Assembly: GCA_039973685.1 (NCBI GenBank)
Contig: JBDWKL010000054.1
Location: forward strand, 21,132-85,131
Source: Hyphomicrobiales bacterium
GTDB taxonomy: Bacteria; Pseudomonadota; Alphaproteobacteria; Rhizobiales; JACESI01
Length of the DNA stretch: 64,000 nucleotides
Reading direction: 5' to 3'
Shown here: positions 7,838-17,498 of the stretch, one piece after another
Layout: every line of letters starts with the position of its first letter
Position numbering within the stretch: position 1 is the stretch's first letter
Program-made: the position numbers and the translations under genes
Notes under the pieces: generated by a model
What the model was told of the DNA's origin: nothing
Database searches by the model: none
The model's input: only the letters and a program-made list of their open reading frames with translations

Positions 7838-8441
7838 TAGCGATGTCTGGCTAAGGCTGGTTTTATTTATTGGGGCGGGCCTAATAACACCCGGACCCAA
7901 TACAATGATGGTCTTGGCCTCAACTACCAATTTCGGGTTTAGGCGCACGCTCCCGCATATTTCTGGCGTGCTGGTTGGCACCTTCTTGGTCTTTGCCTCT
8001 GTCGGCCTTGGCCTCCATGCACTGCTTACCCTTTATCCAGCGCTTGAGATTTTCATCCAGATTGTGGGCGTTTGTTATCTCGCCTATCTTGCGATCAAAA
8101 TTGCGATGGCCAAGGGTCCGTCGGAGGCTTCATCGGGTGCGCCTTTGTCCTTTTGGCAGGGCATTGGTGTGCAGGCTGTCAATGTGAAGATGATGGGGCT
8201 TGCTGCTGGTGTGTTGGTAAGCTATCCCGTATCGAGTAACCCAACTCTCAGCATCTTCTTGGTGGCGCTGACCGCGGTGCTGCTCAATGGTCCGTGTTTA
8301 AGCCTTTGGGGGGTGTTTGGCTTGGGCATGAAACGGTTTTTATCGAATGCTTGGTCACTCCGTTTGTTCAATCTGGCTCTGGCGGGGTTGATCTTTTTGA
8401 CGTTAATACCAATTGTCAAAGAGTTGCTGGCAAAGTTTTAG
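7830..8441 (+). CDS. LysE/RhtB-family amino acid exporter
   Basis: A 203-residue inner-membrane protein with about six hydrophobic helices. LFIGAGLITPGPNTMMVLAST near the N-terminus is the LysE/RhtB signature (TPGPN). The family exports amino acids such as lysine, threonine, homoserine or leucine. The ATG at 7830 overlaps the ilvN stop by 8 nt, indicating translational coupling; an upstream in-frame start would extend into ilvN without family similarity. Coupling to ilvN suggests, as inference only, export of a branched-chain or related amino acid. Confidence 0.9.
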   Translation: MIDSDVWLRLVLFIGAGLITPGPNTMMVLASTTNFGFRRTLPHISGVLVGTFLVFASVGLGLHALLTLYPALEIFIQIVGVCYLAYLAIKIAMAKGPSEASSGAPLSFWQGIGVQAVNVKMMGLAAGVLVSYPVSSNPTLSIFLVALTAVLLNGPCLSLWGVFGLGMKRFLSNAWSLRLFNLALAGLIFLTLIPIVKELLAKF

Positions 8442-8452
8442 GAATACACCCA

Positions 8453-9229
8453 ATGGTTTGCGAACTTTCGGTCAATTTGAATGCTGTGGCATTGTTGAGA
8501 AATCGACGTGATTTGCCGTGGCCGAGTGTTGTCGATCTTGGCCGCATTGCGCTTGATGCGGGCGCGATTGGTTTGACGGTTCACCCGCGACCAGATCAAC
8601 GTCACACCAGAACCAGCGACGTGCATGAGCTTTCAACTCTGTTAAATTCGCCAGACTATGCCGACAAAGAGTTCAATCTGGAAGGCTATCCAGAGGAACG
8701 CTTCTTGGCTTTGTGCGAAGCGGTGAAGCCGGAGCAGGTGACCTTTGTGCCAGATTTACCGGGGCAGGAGACATCTGACCACGGTTGGGATGTTTCGCCC
8801 AACGAAGAGCTGCTTATCCAATCCATCGAGCGCATGAAAAAATTTGGAGCGCGGGTGGCGCTGTTTATTGATGCTGATGACCGTTTGCCTGAATTGGTGA
8901 AGCAGGTCGGTGCAGACCGTGTTGAACTTTATACCGGCCCCTATGGTGGCAGCCCCCTTGAGAGCGCGCGGGCAAAAACGGCCCTTGAGGCTTTAGGAAG
9001 AACGGCGGCGGCTGCTGAGAGCGCGGGCCTTGAGGTGAATGCGGGACATGATCTCACCGTTGCCAATGTGCCAGCCTTGGTCGACGCCGCGCCGCAAATT
9101 GTTGAGATGTCTATTGGCCACGGCCTCACCGCTGATGCGCTGACTTATGGCATGGCTGGTTCTGTCAAACGTTTCATCGCTGCCATGCAGGATGAACTGC
9201 CGTTGTTTGATGACGATGATCTCTTCTAA
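8453..9229 (+). CDS. pdxJ: Pyridoxine 5'-phosphate synthase
   Basis: A 258-residue TIM-barrel enzyme that joins 1-deoxyxylulose 5-phosphate and 3-amino-2-oxopropyl phosphate in the last ring-closing step of DXP-dependent vitamin B6 synthesis. Diagnostic segments are LSVNLNAVALLRNRR, GLTVHPRPDQRH, VTFVPDLPGQETSDHGWD and VNAGHDLTVANVP. The ATG at 8453 has TAGGA 9 nt upstream and gives the usual family N-terminus. It begins 11 nt after the LysE-type gene, so it is probably in the same transcript. Its last 4 nt overlap the convergent BT1-type transporter. Confidence 0.97.
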   Translation: MVCELSVNLNAVALLRNRRDLPWPSVVDLGRIALDAGAIGLTVHPRPDQRHTRTSDVHELSTLLNSPDYADKEFNLEGYPEERFLALCEAVKPEQVTFVPDLPGQETSDHGWDVSPNEELLIQSIERMKKFGARVALFIDADDRLPELVKQVGADRVELYTGPYGGSPLESARAKTALEALGRTAAAAESAGLEVNAGHDLTVANVPALVDAAPQIVEMSIGHGLTADALTYGMAGSVKRFIAAMQDELPLFDDDDLF

Positions 9230-10845
9230 TCAAACGTTTTGAGCGGTGAGCGCTGCACGATGAAGATCGCGGCGAGTGGTGCGACGAAGGTGATGATCAA
9301 AATGGCAATCAGCAGATAACCCAATTGATCGTAATTCGCGACGACTTCTATCGCCCCCGTCTCTTGGTTTTTCACTTCCCGCGTAATGATGAAAATCTTG
9401 TTGAGATAGGTTGTCAGCAGCGATGCGGCGGATAGTGCTAAGTTGATGAAAGACGCCATCACCGCGAAGAAGGTGGCTTTTAAATTCGTCGGCGCATTTC
9501 TGGCAATCCATGCAAGTAGTGGGATGACGGCGATTTGGCCAAGCGGCGCTTCAATGGCTGTGTCTAACACCGCGATAAAGCGAGCATCCACCACGCCGCC
9601 TGTGAGCGATGATGTCCAGTTATGAATGCCATAATAAAGCGCGATGGACGGCACGAACAAAATGGTGCCAGCGACCGTCAAAATGATAATGATCGTATTG
9701 ATCGGCTTTTCTGCCATCAATGGACGAAGCACGATCATGCCCGCCAGCGCTAAGAACGCGGTGATCAACGACAGGACGGCCAAGAATTGCTGGTCGAATT
9801 TCAACACATCAATTTCAAACCACCCAAGGCCGGGGCCGGGGCTTGGCATGGCGCGGAAAATGAAAACCACGATGGCCGTGCCAAACAGCATTTTCGCTTT
9901 GGCAGGTGTCAGCTCTTTGGCAAGCATGCGCATCATGAAAATGATGATAGCGAGCGAGGCGACAAACACGATTTCCTTCGCGCCCACAACATCACCAAGG
10001 CCGACGGTGAGGGACAAAATAACGAAGACCAAGCCACCGCCGAAGAACCACATGTTCGGCGTGGTCGGGTCGCCTGTGCGGTCTACGAGATCGGTGATCT
10101 TATCTTTCGCCATGCCGATCGCACGAAGGGCGGCGCGGCGTTTTTGTTTGAGGAAACTAGCAAGCAGAACGCCTGAGATAGAGACCAGCGGAATGATGAG
10201 GGCTGCAAAATATATCTGCCCGTAAATCGTAACCTTCTCCGCCTCGCTCTTTTGTTCAATCCCGTCGAACATGAAGATATTGACCAGCGCCACAGAGACG
10301 TACCCCGTAAACAGCGCGATGCGCCCAAGGGTCTGCATGGTGGTGTGCTGGATTTTGAGGCTGGTGTCGTCGATGTCATTGCCCTGATCATCGGTTGCAG
10401 GCACGGCTTCCACGGCCATGCCGTCCGCCACCACATCTTGCAGCACATAGCCGCAGGGGGCGAGCAGGGTGGCGAGCACATACCAATATTCAGCGGGCAT
10501 ATAGGCGCGCATTTCTTCAGGCGAGGTGATGAGGCCGTACATGATGGAAAGGCTGGCAGCGAGCAGACCCGCGCCGAGATAAACAAGGATCGCCTTCCAA
10601 CGCCAAATAATATCCACCAAATGCCCAAGCGGCATTTTCAGCGTCCACGGCAGCACGGTCCAAAAGGTAAGGCTTACAAGAAACTCGGCCGACAGCCCCA
10701 AATAATCTTTAACAAAAAACACCCCAACGATGCTCGTAAGCCCCTGAATACCCGCCGCGAAATAAACCATGAGCGGCGGCAAAAACGACCAACGAAACTG
10801 ATTGCGAAGATCAGAAAATGTGCGGTCAAACCAAGTGGCGAGCAT
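9226..10845 (-). CDS. BT1-type (folate/biopterin) major facilitator transporter
   Basis: A 539-residue polytopic membrane protein with about 12 hydrophobic helices. The N-terminal FLPPLMVYFAAGIQGL and the motif LQDVVADGMAVEAVP resemble the BT1 family (kinetoplastid folate/biopterin carriers and their cyanobacterial and plant relatives), where an Asp in DVxAD is conserved. Several short loops are charged, and an insertion around residues 370-400 is glycine/proline rich. Bacterial members are mostly uncharacterised, so the folate substrate is only a family guess. The gene stands alone, convergent with pdxJ. Confidence 0.72.
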   Translation of the reverse strand: MLATWFDRTFSDLRNQFRWSFLPPLMVYFAAGIQGLTSIVGVFFVKDYLGLSAEFLVSLTFWTVLPWTLKMPLGHLVDIIWRWKAILVYLGAGLLAASLSIMYGLITSPEEMRAYMPAEYWYVLATLLAPCGYVLQDVVADGMAVEAVPATDDQGNDIDDTSLKIQHTTMQTLGRIALFTGYVSVALVNIFMFDGIEQKSEAEKVTIYGQIYFAALIIPLVSISGVLLASFLKQKRRAALRAIGMAKDKITDLVDRTGDPTTPNMWFFGGGLVFVILSLTVGLGDVVGAKEIVFVASLAIIIFMMRMLAKELTPAKAKMLFGTAIVVFIFRAMPSPGPGLGWFEIDVLKFDQQFLAVLSLITAFLALAGMIVLRPLMAEKPINTIIIILTVAGTILFVPSIALYYGIHNWTSSLTGGVVDARFIAVLDTAIEAPLGQIAVIPLLAWIARNAPTNLKATFFAVMASFINLALSAASLLTTYLNKIFIITREVKNQETGAIEVVANYDQLGYLLIAILIITFVAPLAAIFIVQRSPLKTFD

Positions 10846-11003
10846 GGGGGGGCTTTCAGGGTTGGGATGTTTGGTGGGGTTAGTTGTAACTTATTTGTTT
10901 CTGATTTGCATATGCCATGCAAAATATCTGTTAGGTAACTTGCAGTGTGACACGCCTGTCATTTACTAAGCATTGGCCACTATTGATAAAAGGAAAGTTT
11001 TAA

Positions 11004-11699
11004 ATGCGGTTAGTTACGCAAAATCTGCGGCATGGTGGTGGTAACCGTATTAGTGAATTGGTGAAGTATATCGCGGTGTATGAACCGGATATTATTGCGT
11101 TCACTGAATTCCGAATGAATAAATTTCAAGACCTTGCTGATGCTTGTCGCCAAGCTGGGTTTATGTATTTTGAGCATTATGCCGATGTGCCGCGGTTAAA
11201 TAAAGTTGCTGTTGCCTCGCGCGTTCCCCTTGTCATTGACGATGTTTCACCCTTATGTGCCGGCTGCGACTTGGGGCATTTATTGAAATTCTCAATAGGC
11301 GAATTTTCTGTGATTGCGGCCTATATCCCCATCCATAAGGATCTTGATACCGAGGCATATTTCAAGCGTATCGTAGAAATAGCGCATCAAGAACCTATTC
11401 TCCTTTTGGGAGATTTGAATACTGGTGATCCCGATTTGGATGGTGATGGCTATAAATTCATATATTCAAAACAGTATCATGAATTGGTGGAGGCTGGCCT
11501 TGCTGATTGCTATCGAAATTTAGTTGATGGAAATGATGTTTCTTGGCGGCACTCAAGGGGGAAACGACGGGGTTTTCGAATTGATCACGTTTTGGCCGCT
11601 CGAGAAGTTATGGAGCGAGTTACAAAGATTGAGTATGACCATACTATTCGGGAGAAGAATTTGAGCGACCACAGTATGCTGTTTGTTGATATTGACTAA
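11004..11699 (+). CDS. Endonuclease/exonuclease/phosphatase-fold protein
   Basis: A 231-residue protein of the exonuclease III/DNase I-like metal-dependent phosphodiesterase fold. Motifs appear in order: TQNLRHGGGNR at the N-terminus, DIIAFTEF (metal-binding Glu), LLLGDLNTGDPD (catalytic Asp and Asn), RIDHVLA and SDHSMLF (catalytic Asp-His pair). No signal peptide, so it is probably cytoplasmic. The family covers AP endonucleases, DNases and lipid phosphodiesterases; residues for AP-site recognition are not obvious, and the target is unknown. It stands alone between the BT1-type gene and the TetR gene. Confidence 0.85.
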   Translation: MRLVTQNLRHGGGNRISELVKYIAVYEPDIIAFTEFRMNKFQDLADACRQAGFMYFEHYADVPRLNKVAVASRVPLVIDDVSPLCAGCDLGHLLKFSIGEFSVIAAYIPIHKDLDTEAYFKRIVEIAHQEPILLLGDLNTGDPDLDGDGYKFIYSKQYHELVEAGLADCYRNLVDGNDVSWRHSRGKRRGFRIDHVLAAREVMERVTKIEYDHTIREKNLSDHSMLFVDID

Positions 11700-11797
11700 T
11701 TATGCATTTCCAATTTTGTTGGTTACTTTTTTGCGACATTTATCTTTCCAAAACTTTCCCCTTGCACCAACCCCCACACTCCTCTAAAAGGCGTACT

Positions 11798-11811
11798 GTA
11801 CCGTACGGTAC
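11798..11811. promoter_or_regulatory. Palindromic operator before the TetR gene
   Basis: GTACCGTACGGTAC is a perfect 14-bp palindrome 27 nt upstream of the tetR-type start codon. Further partial copies (CGTACTGTAC to the left, ACGG to the right) extend the symmetry. Position and symmetry fit an autoregulatory TetR-family operator. Confidence 0.6.
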
Positions 11812-11838
11812 GGAAAATCTATGAGTACCTAACACCCC

Positions 11839-13516
<1,678 letters not shown>

Positions 13517-13560
13517 GTTGATAAACTTAATTTAAAATTTATCTTTTATTACAATGGTTT

Positions 13561-13590
13561 AGGGCTGATTTATCAGCCCTTTATCATTTA
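13561..13590 (+). terminator. Terminator after ilvC
   Basis: AGGGCTGA (13561-13568) pairs perfectly with TCAGCCCT (13573-13580) around a 4-nt loop, followed by TTTATCATTT. It closes the tetR-ilvC transcript. Confidence 0.85.
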
Positions 13591-13693
13591 TTTAAGCGTT
13601 ATTTTTAAAAGATTTTTAAACTATTTCAATGATAGTCTTTCAATATTGTGTTATATTGTCCCCGTTTGCTGCGTTGTGGCCGAGGTTTGGTAA

Positions 13694-14431
13694 ATGTCTG
13701 AAATCTCTCAAAATACTGAAGAAGAGCGTAGAGCCGCACCGCGCGCGCGCGCGTTAAAGAAGGGCACTATTGCCTTTAAAGAACGCTATTGTTCTGCAGA
13801 ATGCATGGTCAGAAATGAATCTGAAAGCGGTGCATTGTTAATGGTTTCACAAAACCAAGTTATTCCGAATGTTTTTGAATTAAAAGTTTATCCTGAACGC
13901 GATTTTCGTATCGTGGAAGCTATTTGGCGCACGCCAGATGCGATGGGTGTTCGCTATGCCGGTCAGGTTCCAGCTGCACCTGTTGCTGCGCCCGCCGCGC
14001 CTGTTGTTGCGCCCGCCGCGCCTGTTGTTGCGCCCGCCGCGCCTGTTGCTGCGCCCGCCGCACCTGTTGCTGCGCCCGCCGCACCTGTTGCTGCACCCGC
14101 TGCGCCTGTTGCTGCACCCGCTGCGCCTGTTGCTGCGCCCGCCGCACCTGTTGCTGCACCCGCCGCGCCTGTTGCTGCACCCGCCGCACCTGTTGCTGCA
14201 CCCGCTGCGCCTGTTGTTGCACCCGATGTACCTGTTGTTGCACCCGATGCACCTGTTGCTGCACCTGTTGCTGCACCAATCACACCTAGCGTACCAGTTG
14301 ATGCGTCTAGCGTGCCTGTTGCTGCACCAGCCGCACCAAGTGCGCCAGCTGCTGCACCGAACCCACATTCTACATGGGATGGAACTGAGCGCCGGAAGCA
14401 AAATCGTCGTCAAACCGACCGTCGCAGTTAA
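13694..14431 (+). CDS. PilZ-domain protein with Pro/Ala repeat linker
   Basis: A 245-residue protein. Residues 10-92 look like a PilZ cyclic-di-GMP-binding domain: RxxxR at R13-R17 and NxSxxG at N41-G46 match the two ligand-binding motifs. Residues 96-186 are 13 copies of a PVAAPAA-type heptapeptide encoded by 21-bp repeats, then a degenerate Pro/Ala/Ser stretch to about residue 225. The last 18 residues are basic (GTERRKQNRRQTDRRS) and could bind membrane, RNA or an acidic partner. No membrane segment or signal peptide. It stands alone between ilvC and an antiporter gene. The architecture suggests a flexible c-di-GMP-responsive tether; the output is unknown. Confidence 0.75.
   Translation: MSEISQNTEEERRAAPRARALKKGTIAFKERYCSAECMVRNESESGALLMVSQNQVIPNVFELKVYPERDFRIVEAIWRTPDAMGVRYAGQVPAAPVAAPAAPVVAPAAPVVAPAAPVAAPAAPVAAPAAPVAAPAAPVAAPAAPVAAPAAPVAAPAAPVAAPAAPVAAPAAPVVAPDVPVVAPDAPVAAPVAAPITPSVPVDASSVPVAAPAAPSAPAAAPNPHSTWDGTERRKQNRRQTDRRS
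13979..14251 (+). repeat. 13 x 21-bp tandem repeat inside the PilZ gene
   Basis: Thirteen uninterrupted 21-bp units of the form CCTGTTGCTGCGCCCGCCGC plus one base, starting at 13979 and repeating exactly in phase to 14251. Units differ at a few positions (GTT/GCT, CGC/TGC/CAC, GCG/GCA), the last two encoding Asp. Being a multiple of 3, copy-number change would not break the reading frame. All six frames are open across the repeat because of its simple composition. Confidence 0.95.
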
Positions 14432-14527
14432 TTTATCGGGCTTATCGCTGTTTCTACCATCTTATTAATTGCGTGTTTGAACGCATCAGATTATCAAAAG
14501 TAAACTTTGATCATCTGAGGCACCCTA

Positions 14528-15775
14528 ATGCTCACTTTATTCGAAATTATTGCGCTTATCCTGTCGATCTCCGCTGTCTTAAGCTGGATAAACAGTACCT
14601 TCGTGAAATTGCCGCATACCATTGGCCTTTTGGTCATGGCGCTTGCGACGTCTTTTTTCCTAATTTTGCTGGAAGCGGCCTTCCCAGATTTGGGCCTGAC
14701 GGATGCGGTGCAATCTGCGATTGGGCAGATTGATTTCTTTGAAACAGTGATGAACGGCATGTTGGCGTTCTTGCTGTTTGCTGGCGCGTTGCATGTCGAT
14801 TTGAATTTGATGCGGGCGCAAAAATGGCCAATCGGATTGATGGCGACCTTCGGCGTTGTGCTTTCAACCTTTATTGTCGGCACTTTGTTCTGGCTCTTGG
14901 CTCATTTTTTCGGCGTGCCAATCTCATATGCGTGGGCGTTGGTCTTCGGCGCGTTGATCAGTCCGACAGACCCTGTGGCCGTACTGTCGTTGCTCAAATC
15001 AATCAGTATTCCAGATTCACTAGAGGCTAAAATTGCGGGCGAGAGCTTGTTTAATGACGGTGTTGGCGTTGTAGTCTTCACGATCATTGTAGCCGTTGCT
15101 GTTGGCGCTGATGGTGGCAATCTTGATCCGCTCCACATTGCTGAATTGTTCTTCGTTGAAGCAATCGGCGGCGCGGTGCTTGGCATGTTGGTCGGCTATG
15201 TTGTCTACCGCATGATGGCTGCGATTGATCATGACATGGTGGAAATTCTCCTGACCCTCGGTCTTGTGGCTGGTGTTTATGCCGTTTGTTTGCGCTTGCA
15301 TTTATCAGGGCCGATTGCGGTCGTTGTTGCGGGTCTCTTTATTGGCAACCGTGGTGCAGAGCGTGCCATGAGCGAAGACACGCGTGAGGCATTGTTTGAT
15401 TTTTGGGAGATGATTGATGAGATTTTGAATTCAGTCCTTTTCCTTCTCATTGGTCTTGAAGTGTTGGTGATTTCCATTGATCCATCGTTTGCTTGGATTG
15501 CTGTTCTGTCGATCCCAATCGTCTTGTTCGCCCGTCTTGCAGCGGTATCAATTCCGATCCTGACCTTGTCGCTAGGCTTTGCATTCTCAAAAGGTGTAAT
15601 CCCTGTGCTCACATGGGGCGGCGTGCGTGGAGGCATATCTGTGGCGCTTGCTTTGTCATTGCCAACGGTTGGTGCGAAGCCATTGATTATGACTGCAACT
15701 TACGCTGTGGTGATTTTCTCCATCGTTGTGCAGGGGCTGACCATTAAAGAAGTTGTTCGCCGAACAGTCGGTTAG
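14528..15775 (+). CDS. Cation:proton antiporter (CPA1, NhaP type)
   Basis: A 415-residue inner-membrane protein with about 12 hydrophobic helices. FGALISPTDPVAVLSLLKS and GESLFNDGVGVVVF are CPA1 motifs, the NDG Asp being the proposed ion-binding residue; LTWGGVRGGISVALALSLP near the C-terminus is the other family hallmark. It lacks a long C-terminal regulatory domain. It would exchange Na+ (or K+) for H+, fitting a saline habitat. It ends 11 nt before the PhzF-type gene, so the two may share a transcript. Confidence 0.95.
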   Translation: MLTLFEIIALILSISAVLSWINSTFVKLPHTIGLLVMALATSFFLILLEAAFPDLGLTDAVQSAIGQIDFFETVMNGMLAFLLFAGALHVDLNLMRAQKWPIGLMATFGVVLSTFIVGTLFWLLAHFFGVPISYAWALVFGALISPTDPVAVLSLLKSISIPDSLEAKIAGESLFNDGVGVVVFTIIVAVAVGADGGNLDPLHIAELFFVEAIGGAVLGMLVGYVVYRMMAAIDHDMVEILLTLGLVAGVYAVCLRLHLSGPIAVVVAGLFIGNRGAERAMSEDTREALFDFWEMIDEILNSVLFLLIGLEVLVISIDPSFAWIAVLSIPIVLFARLAAVSIPILTLSLGFAFSKGVIPVLTWGGVRGGISVALALSLPTVGAKPLIMTATYAVVIFSIVVQGLTIKEVVRRTVG

Positions 15776-15786
15776 GATATATCGTT

Positions 15787-16701
15787 ATGAAATCACGCCC
15801 TTACGCCGTCCTTGATGTGTTTACGGATACACCTTTTCAAGGCAATCCGCTGGCTGTTGTTCTTGATGGGGAAGGGCTGGACACTGCCGCAATGCAGAAA
15901 ATTGCGGGTGAGTTCAATCTGTCAGAAACGGTTTTTGTTTTTCCACCCGAAGATGCGGGCAACAATGCAGCGCTAAGAATTTTCACGCCATCAGCAGAGC
16001 TTCCCTTTGCGGGTCATCCAACTGTTGGTACAGCGGTTCTACTTGCAAAGCGTGCGCTTGGTGAGGTGGAGCTACCAACTGATATGGCGGTGGCACTTGA
16101 GGAGAAGGTTGGCCTTGTAAAGACAGGTGTTGTCGCTCATCCAGGTAGAACAGGTCACGCAACCTTCACTCTGCCTGCAACACCTGTGGAAGTAGCGCCT
16201 GCGGTCTCGCGGGTTTATATCGCTGAGGCCTTGGGTCTTCATGAGGATGATATCGGGTTTGATAAACATCGGCCCGGCGTCTTTAGTGGCGGCGTACCGT
16301 TTTCCCTTGTGCCCGTTACAAGCGTGAAAACCGTCGAAAACATCAAACCCAACTCACCTGCGTGGGCGCGTGCTTTTGATACGGCAGAGCGAGATAACGC
16401 ATTCGTTTATGCGCGTGGCGGTGTGTCTGATAAGGCCGCGTTTCATGCCCGTATGTTCTGGCCAAAAGCAGGCATTGTTGAAGACCCTGCTACGGGGTCG
16501 GCTGTCGCAGCATTCGTTGGTGCGATCTTGAAATATGAAGGCCTTGGCGATGGCAGTCATACGCTCCTGATTGAGCAGGGCTATGAGATGGGTCGCGCTT
16601 CTGACATCGTTTTGGAAATTGATATTGAGGACGGCGAGTTTCTCGCCGCCCGTATTGGTGGTTCTGCGGTTATCGTGGCAGAAGGCACGCTTTATGCGTA
16701 A
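15787..16701 (+). CDS. PhzF-family isomerase-like protein
   Basis: A 304-residue protein of the PhzF/YddE family (diaminopimelate epimerase-like fold). The N-terminal [17 protein letters not shown] and the catalytic glutamate E47 in FNLSETVF are diagnostic; [20 protein letters not shown] and [13 protein letters not shown] form the phosphate/substrate-binding loops. No other phenazine genes are present, so the substrate is unknown. Spacing suggests cotranscription with the antiporter. Confidence 0.93.
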   Translation: MKSRPYAVLDVFTDTPFQGNPLAVVLDGEGLDTAAMQKIAGEFNLSETVFVFPPEDAGNNAALRIFTPSAELPFAGHPTVGTAVLLAKRALGEVELPTDMAVALEEKVGLVKTGVVAHPGRTGHATFTLPATPVEVAPAVSRVYIAEALGLHEDDIGFDKHRPGVFSGGVPFSLVPVTSVKTVENIKPNSPAWARAFDTAERDNAFVYARGGVSDKAAFHARMFWPKAGIVEDPATGSAVAAFVGAILKYEGLGDGSHTLLIEQGYEMGRASDIVLEIDIEDGEFLAARIGGSAVIVAEGTLYA

Positions 16702-16707
16702 AGTATT

Positions 16708-16983
16708 TTAGCCGCCCAGCAGCACTTTGATGTCGGTCACATCTTGCATGCAGCCTTCCACATCACCTTGCGCGTTGCGCGTAATTGCAGATTCACGCAG
16801 CGCCGTTACCTTAAGCAAAACCTCAGGCTTTAGCTTCGTCGTTTGAATAACGGTGTCAACGGCTTGCAACTCAGCGGTGCAAGCTGTCTCTTGCGCTTTT
16901 GTTGGTGTCGCCATGGCCACAACAGTAAGTGCGGCGGCGGCTATTGTTGAAGCAACAAGTGGATTTTTTGCAATTTTAAACAT
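16708..16983 (-). CDS. Small exported protein of unknown function
   Basis: A 91-residue protein that I do not recognise. Residues 1-30 are a clear Sec signal peptide with an expected cleavage after TKA (30/31). The mature part has about 60 residues, is helical in character, and has two cysteines (C35, C78) that could form a disulfide. It is convergent with the PhzF-type gene with 6 nt between the stops. Confidence 0.7.
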   Translation of the reverse strand: MFKIAKNPLVASTIAAAALTVVAMATPTKAQETACTAELQAVDTVIQTTKLKPEVLLKVTALRESAITRNAQGDVEGCMQDVTDIKVLLGG

Positions 16984-17288
16984 TGTCTTTTCCTTCTGTC
17001 GTTTTGACTTTTACATGCGCCGTTTTTTGCGGCGTGGGCAGAACAAACGCTGTGCATGTGGCGGACAAAGGGCTGGAATGTGTCGCTGGTTTGGCAATTG
17101 GAAGGATTGCGATCTCTTTTGATTAACGGGGATTTTTTGCGTGAACTTTATCAGAAATGCGGCTTGATTAACGAATTCGTTGTCTTTTGAGATTCTACTG
17201 GTTATAGAATTAACGAAGAGACGTTTATGGGGACTGGCCTGTGGCTTGTTTAAACCAAAGATTTGAACTGTTGGATGGTGCGCAATTT
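16984..17288. other. Intergenic region between small exported protein and leuA leader
   Basis: About 300 bases without a convincing gene. Short frames exist in several phases, including a Cys/Arg-rich one around 17017-17122, but none has a good binding site or a recognisable motif. The left end should contain the promoter of the small exported protein, and the right end that of the leuA leader transcript. Confidence 0.5.
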
Positions 17289-17351
17289 GTGCAGCCAAAC
17301 ACGTCCGCGCGTACTCTGCTCCTTCAAAGCCTCCTCCTTAGACGCCCCTGA
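17289..17351 (+). CDS. Leucine-rich leader peptide before leuA
   Basis: A 20-codon frame starting with GTG (MQPNTSARTLLLQSLLLRRP) in which six of eight consecutive codons are leucine (CTG CTC CTT CAA AGC CTC CTC CTT, 17316-17339). GGATGG at 17273-17278 could be its binding site. The dense Leu run ahead of leuA, close to a stable stem, is what an attenuation leader looks like; leuA leaders are known in alphaproteobacteria. The exact start is uncertain (GTG at 17241 or TTG at 17271 are in frame). Confidence 0.65.
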   Translation: MQPNTSARTLLLQSLLLRRP

Positions 17352-17391
17352 GCGTCGGCAGTCGGTTATGGACCGGACGGACTTTCAGGGG
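17345..17391 (+). promoter_or_regulatory. Leader hairpin before leuA
   Basis: CCCCTGA (17345-17351), which includes the leader stop codon, pairs perfectly with TCAGGGG (17385-17391); GTCGGT and ACCGGAC inside can pair with one bulge. There is no obvious U-rich terminator between here and leuA, so the regulatory mode (transcriptional or translational) is unclear. Confidence 0.55.
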
Positions 17392-17498
17392 ATGTTAAAG
17401 ACAGGGCGCTTGGCGAGTGTGATACCGCCTCCCTTGAAAACCAAGCCAACATATTCAAATCGCCCAACAGATGAGGCGTACCGTATAGGACTGATACG

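Noticed and set aside
9644..10225. Long open frame on the strand opposite the BT1-type gene
   Set aside because: No family motif; it mirrors membrane-protein codon use on the other strand, which has clear hydrophobic helices.
13979..14251. CRISPR-like regular repeat
   Set aside because: Units are directly contiguous without spacers and encode a Pro/Ala tract in frame.
13880..14468. Open frames in all six phases over the PilZ repeat
   Set aside because: They follow from the simple GC-rich 21-bp unit; only the frame with a PilZ domain has a ribosome-binding site and family motifs.
17017..17122. Small Cys/Arg-rich frame before the leuA leader
   Set aside because: No ribosome-binding site and the cysteines do not form a recognised zinc motif.
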